A DNA stretch of 5,334 nucleotides from an uncultured Ruminococcus sp. (GCA_947303535.1 CAMYYQ010000116.1:1-5334); one strand, 5' to 3'. Shown: positions 1 to 5,334, numbered from the stretch's first letter. Notes: generated from the sequence alone by a model not told the origin. Numbers and translations are program-made.

Positions 1-242
1 GGATCAGGAAAGCGGCTGTTGTAGTCAACATCTGCACCGTTCGAGTCCTCTTCTGTATATTCAGCATAAGCCGTATCATCGGGAGCATTTTCATCTACCT
101 CGTTTATCTCCTCAGGCTTAGCATCGTATCCCTCGGCAGCTTTCGGCGGCTCCTCTGCCGTATCATTGGGAGAAGTACTCCTGCTGTAGAGCTTCATCAT
201 CTCCTGCTTGTATTTTTCCATATCGAGATTACCGTTGTTCAT
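1..242 (-). CDS. N-terminal part of an acidic hydrophilic protein of unknown function (runs off left edge)
   Basis: Seen: an open frame of 80 codons plus two bases, with no stop before the window edge. It begins at an ATG (242-240) preceded by AGGAGG on the minus strand (255-250), seven bases upstream, which makes the start convincing. The product begins MNNGNLDMEKYKQEMMKLYS. Residues 8-20 look like a short charged amphipathic helix. About 50 residues of low-complexity acidic, proline-containing sequence follow, rich in Glu, Asp and Ala, and the visible part ends in YNSRFPDP. No signal peptide or membrane segment is visible. Known: a short helical head followed by a disordered acidic linker often precedes a folded C-terminal domain, here outside the window. 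I have a weak impression of clostridial proteins with a similar head and a C-terminal carboxypeptidase-regulatory-like or peptidoglycan-binding domain, but cannot confirm it. The gene is divergent from the membrane/spermidine-synthase-like gene and shares its intergenic region. Confidence 0.75.
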   Translation of the reverse strand, partial: MNNGNLDMEKYKQEMMKLYSRSTSPNDTAEEPPKAAEGYDAKPEEINEVDENAPDDTAYAEYTEEDSNGADVDYNSRFPD

Positions 243-307
243 ATTATCTCCTCCTGCTAAAGCATATGTACCGCACAGCTGCATTATGACTTAATAAAAT
301 CAAAACA

Positions 308-336
308 TTGATTTATCAGCGGAAATGTGTTATACT
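308..336 (+). promoter_or_regulatory. Sigma-A type promoter of the membrane/spermidine-synthase-like gene
   Basis: TTGATT (308-313) and TATACT (331-336) are separated by exactly 17 bases, and a TG at 328-329 one base before the -10 gives an extended -10. Transcription would start near 343, leaving a leader of about 33 bases before the ATG at 376. An inverted repeat (GTTAT-ACTG-ATAAC, 329-342) covers the -10 and the predicted start point and could be an operator. Confidence 0.65.
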
Positions 337-364
337 GATAACGCAGTAATTTTAATGTAATAAC

Positions 365-370
365 AGGAGA
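365..370 (+). promoter_or_regulatory. Ribosome binding site for the gene at 376
   Basis: AGGAGA lies five bases before ATG 376-378. Another ATG at 371-373 is out of frame and directly abuts this site, so it is too close to be used. This fixes the start at 376. Confidence 0.8.
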
Positions 371-375
371 ATGTT

Positions 376-2001
376 ATGAAAAACAGATCGGTCAGCAAAG
401 CGGCTGAAAAAAAGCCGCTGCCAAAAATACTCAGAAACAAATGGTACTTATACATCACTGAATTCTTTGCAGGTATGTCTGTTATGGCTGTAGAGCTTGG
501 TGCAAGCAGACTTCTTGCACCTTATTTCAGTTCGTCGCAGATAGTCTGGACTATAATAATCGGTACGATAATGATAGCCATGGCTCTCGGAAACATCTAC
601 GGCGGCAGAAGTGCCGACAAGAACCCAGATCCCGATAAGCTCTACGGACGCATACTTATCGCTTCAATATGGATAGCCGCTGTACCGTTCATAGGCAAGC
701 TTGCTATCGCAGGCATTGCAGGACTGCTTGTTATCACGATAAACACAAACTTTCTCATATGGGCGGCTTTCCTGACCTGTATGGTGGTATTCGTTTATCC
801 CCTGTTCCTGCTTGGTACAGTAACTCCATCACTGGTAAAATACACCGTTGACTCACTGGACGACAGCGGAAAGACTGTTGGAACTCTTGGTGCTGCAAAC
901 ACTATCGGCTCTATCATCGGTACTTTCGTTCCTACGTTCATTTCCATACCTGCTGTGGGAACTGCCGTTACTTTCCTTATCTTCGCAGGTATAATGCTCG
1001 TCATAGGGCTCATATACTTCATAAGCTCAAAACGCGGAGCTGTCAAAACAGGCATTGCGGCTGCACTTTTCATCGTCTGCTGCTTCACTTCGCCTGTAAT
1101 GGGCTTTGCATTCTGGGAAAAGGGACTTGCATATGAGGGCGAATCTGTCTACAACTACCTACAGGTAAAGGACTACCCCGAGCGCACCGAGCTTTCCACA
1201 AATGTGCTTTTCGGAGTTCAGTCCGTATACATGAAATCAGGCGAGCTGACAGGTATGTACTACGATTACGCTATGGCTGCTCCCCTTATGACAGCTTCTC
1301 CCGACGACGCGGATATGCTTATCCTCGGCATGGGCACGGGCACTTACGCAAAGCAGTGCTCCACCTATTTCAGCAACATCACTGCCGAGGGCGTGGAAAT
1401 TGACGACAAAATAACCGATCTGGCTCACAGCTACTTCGACCTGCCTGACAATATCAAGGTCACTACCTATGACGGCAGAGCCTTTCTCGGGGGCTGTGAC
1501 AAAAAGTACGATATCATCATGGTGGACGCTTATCAGGATATAACTATCCCCTTTCAGATGTCGTCAAGAGAGTTCTTCACGCTTGTCAAGGAGCACCTCA
1601 ACGAAAACGGCGTAATGGTGGTAAATATGAATATGCGCTCGGAAAGCTCAGACGGCATAAACGGCTGGCTTTCGGACACTATCGCTTCCGTATTCGGGAA
1701 TGTATACACTGTTGACGTTGCAGGCTCTACAAACCGCGAGCTTTTCGCTTCCGATAACGGCAGCATGACCGATTTTTTCGCCGAAAACATCGACTCGCTG
1801 AAAAACGATGACCTCCGCGATCTTATGACAAGCGTAAAGGGCACTCTTGTGCGCTACAACGCAGGAAAACACATTCTCACCGATGATAAAGCTCCTGTGG
1901 AGCTTCTCGGAATGAGAGTAATTGACGATATAATACAGGAAGAGCTTGTTTACTACAAAGAAGCCTTTGCGGAAAAGGGCATCAAGGGACTTCTCGAATA
2001 G
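376..2001 (+). CDS. Membrane protein fused to a spermidine-synthase-like domain (fused MFS/spermidine synthase family)
   Basis: Seen: 541 residues in two halves. After a basic N-terminus, residues about 24-240 contain a series of hydrophobic membrane segments (roughly 24-44, 54-74, 92-116, 126-148, 168-190, 194-216 and 223-243), with the charged loop GGRSADKNPDPDKLYG at 76-91. The C-terminal half (about 252-515) resembles the spermidine synthase/Rossmann methyltransferase fold. It contains ESVYNY (256-261), a Gln at 282, YYDY (295-298), the nucleotide-binding loop GMGTG (318-322), the acidic EID (341-343) expected to hold the ribose, YDG (365-367), DAY (384-386), and LTDDKAPVE (501-509) near the end. 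Known: proteins of this design are annotated as fused MFS/spermidine synthases, and few have a proven reaction. Genuine synthases usually have GGGDG and a D-x-x-D-P type loop. Here the glycine loop and the DAYQD loop differ, so aminopropyl transfer is uncertain. Inference: a cytoplasmic-membrane enzyme using S-adenosylmethionine or its decarboxylated form. It is transcribed alone, from its own promoter to its own terminator. Confidence 0.9.
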   Translation: MKNRSVSKAAEKKPLPKILRNKWYLYITEFFAGMSVMAVELGASRLLAPYFSSSQIVWTIIIGTIMIAMALGNIYGGRSADKNPDPDKLYGRILIASIWIAAVPFIGKLAIAGIAGLLVITINTNFLIWAAFLTCMVVFVYPLFLLGTVTPSLVKYTVDSLDDSGKTVGTLGAANTIGSIIGTFVPTFISIPAVGTAVTFLIFAGIMLVIGLIYFISSKRGAVKTGIAAALFIVCCFTSPVMGFAFWEKGLAYEGESVYNYLQVKDYPERTELSTNVLFGVQSVYMKSGELTGMYYDYAMAAPLMTASPDDADMLILGMGTGTYAKQCSTYFSNITAEGVEIDDKITDLAHSYFDLPDNIKVTTYDGRAFLGGCDKKYDIIMVDAYQDITIPFQMSSREFFTLVKEHLNENGVMVVNMNMRSESSDGINGWLSDTIASVFGNVYTVDVAGSTNRELFASDNGSMTDFFAENIDSLKNDDLRDLMTSVKGTLVRYNAGKHILTDDKAPVELLGMRVIDDIIQEELVYYKEAFAEKGIKGLLE

Positions 2002-2007
2002 CACCAC

Positions 2008-2038
2008 AGGCGGACGTTTCAAAGTGTTCGCCTTTTTT
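2008..2038 (+). terminator. Rho-independent terminator after the membrane/spermidine-synthase-like gene
   Basis: AGGCGGAC (2008-2015) pairs with GTTCGCCT (2026-2033) over eight positions, with one G-U pair and a ten-base loop. A run of six T (2033-2038) follows. It begins seven bases after the stop codon, as expected for an intrinsic terminator. Confidence 0.85.
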
Positions 2039-2081
2039 AAATGTATCAACCTGAGTTTAATACCATAACGGCATGAAGCTC

Positions 2082-2110
2082 TTGACAATCCGCCAATATT
2101 GTTTTATAAT
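2082..2110 (+). promoter_or_regulatory. Perfect-consensus sigma-A promoter for the small membrane protein and cyclophilin genes
   Basis: TTGACA (2082-2087) and TATAAT (2105-2110) match the consensus exactly and are 17 bases apart. Transcription is expected near 2117, giving a leader of about 39 bases. The -10 is the left half of a perfect 12-base palindrome, TATAATATTATA (2105-2116), and the spacer holds another palindrome, CAATATTG (2094-2101). It lies 44 bases after the upstream terminator, so the downstream pair is an independent unit. Confidence 0.88.
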
Positions 2111-2144
2111 ATTATATAAACTTTTTTCAGCTTCAGCTGAGGGA

Positions 2145-2158
2145 CGGAGGAAAATGTG
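2145..2158 (+). promoter_or_regulatory. Ribosome binding site with GTG start and overlapping decoy ATG
   Basis: CGGAGG (2145-2150) stands five bases before GTG 2156-2158, which opens the 143-codon frame. An ATG at 2154-2156 shares its last base with the GTG but reaches a stop (TAA, 2172-2174) after six codons. The GTG is therefore the functional start of the long frame. Confidence 0.75.
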
Positions 2159-2587
2159 GAAAGAAACAGGATAATCTCTTTATTTCTGGCTTTTATTGCA
2201 GCAGGACTCGTTGTGCTCGCAGGTAAATCATGTACTGAGGACATAATCAAGACCAACAAAGAGAACCATGCAAATTCAGCTACAAAGCAAGAACCGCATC
2301 TTATCACAGATGATAATATATTCTCTACGGATCAAGGTCAGTTATCCCCTAATAATACTACAGAGGCTTCAGAGCCTGAAGAGGAAGCAGACACAAGAGA
2401 ATATATAACAGTTACAAATATATTCGGCGAGGTCGTCGAAACTATCCCTGTAACAACTCCTGAGGAGGCTAATATGCCGACTACTACCCTTTCAATACTT
2501 GAAGAGTATAATCAGGGCAGAACTGAAGCAGAAGTTACAACGACCTATATCAAACCTGCTGAGAAGATCGTAATTGAAATGAACTGA
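2156..2587 (+). CDS. Small membrane-anchored acidic protein of unknown function
   Basis: Seen: 143 residues starting at GTG. MERNR is followed by one hydrophobic segment (about 6-22), which can act as a signal anchor. It is not a lipoprotein signal: Cys26 is preceded by GKS rather than a lipobox. Residues 27-143 are hydrophilic, probably mostly disordered and strongly acidic (about 24 Asp/Glu against about 7 Lys/Arg), with an acidic patch at 73-79 (EPEEEAD) and clusters of Thr at 99-111 and 127-130. The segment YITVTNIFGEVVETIPVTTP (83-102) looks like a short beta-strand repeat style seen in Ruminococcus envelope proteins. With a positive N-terminus, the tail should face outside. Context: it is first in a unit driven by a perfect promoter, and the cyclophilin gene begins 24 bases after its stop with no terminator between. 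I do not recognise a family. A role at the cell envelope is inferred only from the anchor. Confidence 0.8.
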   Translation: MERNRIISLFLAFIAAGLVVLAGKSCTEDIIKTNKENHANSATKQEPHLITDDNIFSTDQGQLSPNNTTEASEPEEEADTREYITVTNIFGEVVETIPVTTPEEANMPTTTLSILEEYNQGRTEAEVTTTYIKPAEKIVIEMN

Positions 2588-2598
2588 TATATTTTTAC

Positions 2599-2603
2599 GG
2601 AGG
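2599..2603 (+). promoter_or_regulatory. Ribosome binding site for the cyclophilin gene
   Basis: GGAGG lies eight bases before ATG 2612-2614, within the 24-base gap after the preceding gene. This supports translation of the second gene from a shared transcript. Confidence 0.8.
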
Positions 2604-2611
2604 AAATAACA

Positions 2612-3082
2612 ATGGTAGTTATTGAAATGGAAAACGGAAAGAAAATAAAGATAGAGCTTTATCCGGATATCGCTCCTATCTCTTGTGAGAATTTTGAAAA
2701 GCTCGTAAAGCAGGGCTTTTATGACGGTCTTACATTCCACAGAGTTATCCCGGGATTTATGATACAGGGCGGCTGTCCAAACGGTACAGGCACAGGCGGT
2801 CCCGGCTGGCAGATCAAGGGCGAATTTGCTGCAAACGGCGTTAAGAACGACCTCAAGCACACAAGAGGAGTTCTCTCAATGGCTCGTTCAATGATGCCAA
2901 ACTCAGCAGGCTCACAGTTCTTTATCATGCACGAGGACGCTCCGCACCTTGACGGCAACTACGCTGCATTCGGCAAGGTGATCGAGGGCATTGAAGTTGT
3001 TGACGAGATCGCAGAGTGTGCTACAGATTATAACGACAAGCCAACAACACCACAGGTAATGAAGAAAGTTACTATCGAGTAA
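2612..3082 (+). CDS. Cyclophilin-type peptidyl-prolyl cis-trans isomerase
   Basis: It catalyses cis-trans isomerisation of the peptide bond before proline and assists protein folding. Seen: 156 residues covering one complete compact cyclophilin domain, with no signal peptide, so it is probably cytoplasmic. The family core is present: FHRVIPGFMIQGG (42-54), with the catalytic Arg44 and with Phe49 and Gln52 of the pocket; GSQFFI (100-105), with Gln102 and Phe104; and HLDGNYAAFGKV (112-123). By alignment with human cyclophilin A, the pocket Trp121 is replaced by His112 and His126 by Tyr117. Such changes are common in bacterial enzymes and usually lower cyclosporin binding. The start has a good ribosome binding site. 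The gene follows the small membrane protein by 24 bases and probably shares its promoter at 2082-2110; a strong terminator begins seven bases after its stop. The closest named relatives would be PpiB-like proteins, but I give no symbol because orthology cannot be tested here. Confidence 0.96.
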   Translation: MVVIEMENGKKIKIELYPDIAPISCENFEKLVKQGFYDGLTFHRVIPGFMIQGGCPNGTGTGGPGWQIKGEFAANGVKNDLKHTRGVLSMARSMMPNSAGSQFFIMHEDAPHLDGNYAAFGKVIEGIEVVDEIAECATDYNDKPTTPQVMKKVTIE

Positions 3083-3088
3083 TTAGTT

Positions 3089-3116
3089 AAGGGACGCCAA
3101 TAGGCGTCCCTTTTTT
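3089..3116 (+). terminator. Strong rho-independent terminator after the cyclophilin gene
   Basis: AAGGGACGCC (3089-3098) and GGCGTCCCTT (3103-3112) form a perfect ten-base-pair stem with the four-base loop AATA. Six T (3111-3116) follow. It ends the two-gene plus-strand unit. Confidence 0.93.
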
Positions 3117-3128
3117 GTCTGCATAGCA

Positions 3129-3152
3129 AAGGGGCGGAATGATCCGCCCCTT
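3129..3152 (-). terminator. Second perfect hairpin between convergent genes, possible terminator of the esterase gene
   Basis: AAGGGGCGGA (3129-3138) and TCCGCCCCTT (3143-3152) make a perfect ten-base-pair stem with the four-base loop ATGA. It has nearly the same shape as the hairpin at 3089-3112. Read on the minus strand it lies about 30 bases after the esterase stop. Its T tract is short there (three T) and also weak on the plus strand, so it may be a partial terminator or a 3'-end stabilising hairpin. Confidence 0.6.
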
Positions 3153-3185
3153 CTTAGCTCTTAGTTCTAAGCTCTTAGCTCTTAT
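3151..3185. repeat. Five tandem heptamers next to and over the esterase stop codon
   Basis: On the plus strand the units are TTCTTAG, CTCTTAG, TTCTAAG, CTCTTAG and CTCTTAT. They are contiguous and differ from CTCTTAG by at most two bases. The array begins inside the right arm of the hairpin at 3129-3152, and its last unit contains the stop codon of the minus-strand esterase (3184-3182). Short heptameric tandem arrays are known between genes in some bacteria, notably cyanobacteria. The function here is unknown. Confidence 0.75.
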
Positions 3186-5334
3186 TTGAGATATGAAGCA
3201 AGTCCGCTTATGTTCTGCTTTCTTACCTCGCCTGCAACAAGTCCTGCAACGATATTCGCGCCCTTTTCACAGAAGTGAGTACCGTCTGTAGAACCTGCAA
3301 CTGCGCCCATAAGATGATAGCTCTTGGCTGTATCATAGCCAACTGAGTTGTAATGGTTCACCATAAGAGTATTGAGGTCGATGCATGGTATGCTGTACTT
3401 CTTGGCAAGATTGTAGCAAGCCTCGTTATAGTTGGTGTAGCTGTTGACAAATCTGCCGTTTGAGTAAGCCTTCATGCCGATAGTAGTAGTTACAAGTATA
3501 GGAGTTGCGCCCTTGTCCTTTGCGGACTTGATAAACTGTGTCATATACCACTCATATGAGCCAGATGACGGATTATCAACATTTCCGCAGGTCGGAGCAT
3601 ATCTGTCCGCATTTGATGCGCCTGCATCGTTGATAGCGAACTGTATCATTACGAAATCGCCTGTCTTGAGGCTGTCGGCAATAGTCTGCCATCTGCCCTC
3701 ATCATAGAACTTCTTGGAGCTTCTTCCTGCTATGGAGTGGTTTGCAACAGTGATATCACTGTTGAAGTAGTCCTGCATATAGTAGCCCCAGCCCTGCTGC
3801 GGAGCATAAGATTCACGATAGGTCTGTACAGTTGAGTCACCTGCAATGTAGAGTGTGTGCTGACCACTGCCTATGTTCTGCTGTTCCTGCGACGGATCGT
3901 ATACCTCGGCATATGGCTCATCGGTAAGGATAAGCTCTATGTAGTCAAGGTTTGGACCGCCCTCTGACATTGCCGACTGGAAAAGGATAGTATTCTTTCC
4001 TGCCTTGAGTGGAAGAACTATTCCGAACTCGTTCCAGTCCGTCCATGAACCTGTACCGGGGAATGACTGCATCCAGCAGCTGTCCATATTATTATTGACA
4101 AACAGCTTCATCTTACGATCACTTGTAGAACCGTTTGCGAAGCGTATATGTGTCATGTAGTTTCCGTTCTGAGGAACATCAACTGTGAATGTGATATTGC
4201 TGTCTGTCGTATTGTCAAGATTTACGTAACCCTCCGACTTTGTGTAGCCGCTGTTGACAGTTTCGGTCACGCCGTTTGTCCACACCTGATCTACTGCGAA
4301 ATACTTCACAGGAACAAGAGCTGTTGTAGTTGTAGTCGTAACAGCTGTTGTAGTCGTAGTGGCAGGAGCTGTAGTAGTTTGCTCAACCACAACACTGATA
4401 GGTTCGGGAAGTGTATCAAGTCCAAGCAGACATCTCTGTATGAACATAGCGTCGTTGACTGTCATACCGTCGCCGTTGCCTGTAACGTCTGCATTCAGAC
4501 GTCCGAAATTTGTGATAGCATGGCTGTCAGAACCGCCTATATCGTACTTGTTGGGGTTTGCAAGAGCCTGCATTATAAGAACTATATCCGACATATCGAC
4601 TGTGCCGTCACAGTTGGCATCGCCGTAATCTATGAAAAAGTCGGGGATATTTGCGAAGTTGAAAGATGTTGTAGCAGGCTTGACTTCCTGAGTAGTCGTA
4701 GTCACGGTAGTGGTGGTCGTTGTTGTTGTGGTGGTAGTAGTTGTAACCACTGCATCAGCAACCTCTATCATCTCCCATTTCTGGCAGTTATGACCGTTTA
4801 CTTCCCACTGCTGGATATTTGCGCCGTTGCTTGTAGCCGCACTTCCTACCTCAACAGCCGAAGCATCTCTTGAAGCTCTTGTGAGGATAGTAACTGTGCC
4901 GTCACCGTTGTCCTGGAACTTGAAGAACTGATCGCTGTAGCCGTTCTTGTCGGCGACTACCATATTTGCACCGTTATCACGGCTTCCGTTGTCAACATAG
5001 AGATAAAGATCGGCATTGCTTGGCTTTATGTAGAAATAATCTCCCGTAGCCTGTACGCACTTCCATGTATTATGCGGCTGTGACGAGCTTGCGCCCCACT
5101 GCTGAACATTTGCGCCGCTTGATGTGCTGCCGTCAGCCACTTCCATGTAAAGTCCGCTGTTGACGTTCTTGAACATATAGCTCACATCAGCATTAGGGTG
5201 GATAGGCTCTCTTGCAGGAGCAGCCAGCTCCTCAGCCATTATTTCAGCTATCTTCTGAGCACCCATTTTGCTCTGGTGGAGATCATCGTTCGAGCCGTTT
5301 GCCTGTATAGCGTAATATGAAGCCATACCGTCAT
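3182..5334 (-). CDS. Dockerin-bearing multidomain carbohydrate esterase, CE12-like (5' end beyond the window)
   Basis: Likely removes acetyl groups from rhamnogalacturonan or a similar cell-wall polysaccharide, outside the cell on a cellulosome. Numbering is from the internal Met at 5326. The frame stays open to 5334 with Asp-Gly before that Met, so this is not the start. Order: (a) tail of a first SGNH esterase domain, about 1-36, with the catalytic pair Asp14/His17 in DDLH; (b) ricin-type lectin module, 47-189, with QQW at 75-77 and 172-174; (c) Thr linker, 195-212; (d) dockerin, 234-302, with calcium loops from Asp236 and Asp280; (e) Thr linker, 317-335; (f) CBM35-like module, 341-468; (g) complete SGNH domain, 489-703, with GDST and nucleophile Ser498, NHSIAGRS (529-536), FAIND (563-567) with Asn566, and DGTH with Asp681/His684. 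The oxyanion block reads FAIND rather than the usual FGHND of CE12 enzymes. The substrate is inferred from family resemblance. A signal peptide is expected upstream but not seen. Transcription converges on the cyclophilin gene. Confidence 0.93.
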   Translation of the reverse strand, partial: DGMASYYAIQANGSNDDLHQSKMGAQKIAEIMAEELAAPAREPIHPNADVSYMFKNVNSGLYMEVADGSTSSGANVQQWGASSSQPHNTWKCVQATGDYFYIKPSNADLYLYVDNGSRDNGANMVVADKNGYSDQFFKFQDNGDGTVTILTRASRDASAVEVGSAATSNGANIQQWEVNGHNCQKWEMIEVADAVVTTTTTTTTTTTTTVTTTTQEVKPATTSFNFANIPDFFIDYGDANCDGTVDMSDIVLIMQALANPNKYDIGGSDSHAITNFGRLNADVTGNGDGMTVNDAMFIQRCLLGLDTLPEPISVVVEQTTTAPATTTTTAVTTTTTTALVPVKYFAVDQVWTNGVTETVNSGYTKSEGYVNLDNTTDSNITFTVDVPQNGNYMTHIRFANGSTSDRKMKLFVNNNMDSCWMQSFPGTGSWTDWNEFGIVLPLKAGKNTILFQSAMSEGGPNLDYIELILTDEPYAEVYDPSQEQQNIGSGQHTLYIAGDSTVQTYRESYAPQQGWGYYMQDYFNSDITVANHSIAGRSSKKFYDEGRWQTIADSLKTGDFVMIQFAINDAGASNADRYAPTCGNVDNPSSGSYEWYMTQFIKSAKDKGATPILVTTTIGMKAYSNGRFVNSYTNYNEACYNLAKKYSIPCIDLNTLMVNHYNSVGYDTAKSYHLMGAVAGSTDGTHFCEKGANIVAGLVAGEVRKQNISGLASYLK
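4322..4378 (-). repeat. Second polythreonine linker coding repeat
   Basis: This codes residues 317-335 of the esterase: a Thr-rich stretch with a few Ala, Pro and Val, joining the dockerin to the CBM35-like module. It is built from ACT, ACA and ACG codons and is therefore internally repetitive. Such linkers are flexible spacers, often glycosylated, in extracellular fibrolytic enzymes. Confidence 0.8.
4691..4744 (-). repeat. First polythreonine linker coding repeat
   Basis: This codes residues 195-212 of the esterase: thirteen Thr, one Val and four Thr, between the ricin-type module and the dockerin. Mixed ACA, ACT, ACC and ACG codons are used, which limits slippage compared with a pure triplet repeat. 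The length of such a tract can vary between strains. Confidence 0.8.

Larger units (their letters stand above)
243..375. other. Divergent intergenic region
   Basis: These 133 bases separate two divergent start codons and are AT-rich in the middle. The region holds the two ribosome binding sites and a clear promoter for the rightward gene. For the leftward gene the best minus-strand -10 I see is CATAAT (288-283), but no good -35 lies 16-18 bases upstream of it, so no promoter is called there. Confidence 0.6.

Noticed and set aside
1648..2088. Minus-strand open frame of 146 codons reaching into the intergenic region
   Set aside because: It lies mostly antisense to the synthase-like domain, crosses the terminator hairpin and has no domain pattern.
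2127..2140. Dyad TCAGCT-TC-AGCTGA in the leader before the small membrane gene
   Set aside because: The two-base centre is too small for an RNA hairpin loop and no T tract follows, so neither an attenuator nor a riboswitch can be supported.
2570..2630. Near-identical VIEM coding stretches at the end of the small membrane gene and the start of the cyclophilin gene
   Set aside because: The shared string is only about nine exact bases (ATTGAAATG) in AT-rich codons. The cyclophilin N-terminus is normal for its family, so coincidence is the simpler explanation.
4322..4744. CRISPR-like or satellite repeats in the Thr-rich regions
   Set aside because: These are in-frame Thr codons forming protein linkers between modules; there are no spacers or dyad repeats.
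4148..4873. Plus-strand open frame of 241 codons opposite the esterase, rich in Cys and Ser
   Set aside because: It is the antisense of a well-supported multidomain protein. Its composition comes from the reverse complement of Thr and Gly codons, and it has no recognisable domain.
5324..5326. ATG at 5326 as the start of the esterase gene
   Set aside because: The frame continues upstream to the edge, and the residues on both sides belong to the end of an SGNH domain, so this Met is internal.

Overview
The window looks like chromosomal DNA from a fibre-degrading anaerobic Firmicute of the Ruminococcus type, probably close to R. flavefaciens. The best evidence is a very long secreted esterase (minus strand, right half) that carries a type I-like dockerin, a ricin-type and a CBM35-like carbohydrate-binding module, and long polythreonine linkers. 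Strong AGGAGG-like ribosome binding sites and consensus sigma-A promoters agree with this. The genus is an inference from protein style; no rRNA or other marker is present.

Layout, left to right. (1) Bases 1-242, minus strand: the first 80 codons of an acidic, hydrophilic protein that runs off the left edge. (2) Bases 243-375: a divergent intergenic region with a good promoter for the rightward gene. (3) Bases 376-2001, plus: a 541-residue membrane protein fused to a spermidine-synthase-like methyltransferase-fold domain, closed by a rho-independent terminator at 2008-2038. (4) Bases 2039-2155: a perfect-consensus sigma-A promoter (2082-2110) and a leader with a GTG start. (5) Bases 2156-3082, plus: a two-gene unit made of a small membrane-anchored acidic protein of unknown function and a cytoplasmic cyclophilin-type peptidyl-prolyl isomerase, ended by a strong terminator at 3089-3116. 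(6) Bases 3113-3185: a second perfect hairpin and five tandem heptamers that run into the stop codon of the next gene. (7) Bases 3182-5334, minus: the esterase, which converges on the isomerase gene and whose start lies beyond the right edge. The methionine at 5326 is internal, because the residues around it are the end of another SGNH esterase domain.

The genes do not form one pathway. The left and middle genes are housekeeping or envelope-related. The right gene is a cellulosomal enzyme for deacetylating plant cell-wall polysaccharide, most likely pectin. Its most notable property is that the visible N-terminal fragment and the C-terminal catalytic domain appear to be paralogous SGNH/CE12-like domains flanking ricin module, dockerin and CBM35, so the dockerin is internal. 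I found no CRISPR array, tRNA, rRNA, insertion sequence or phage gene.
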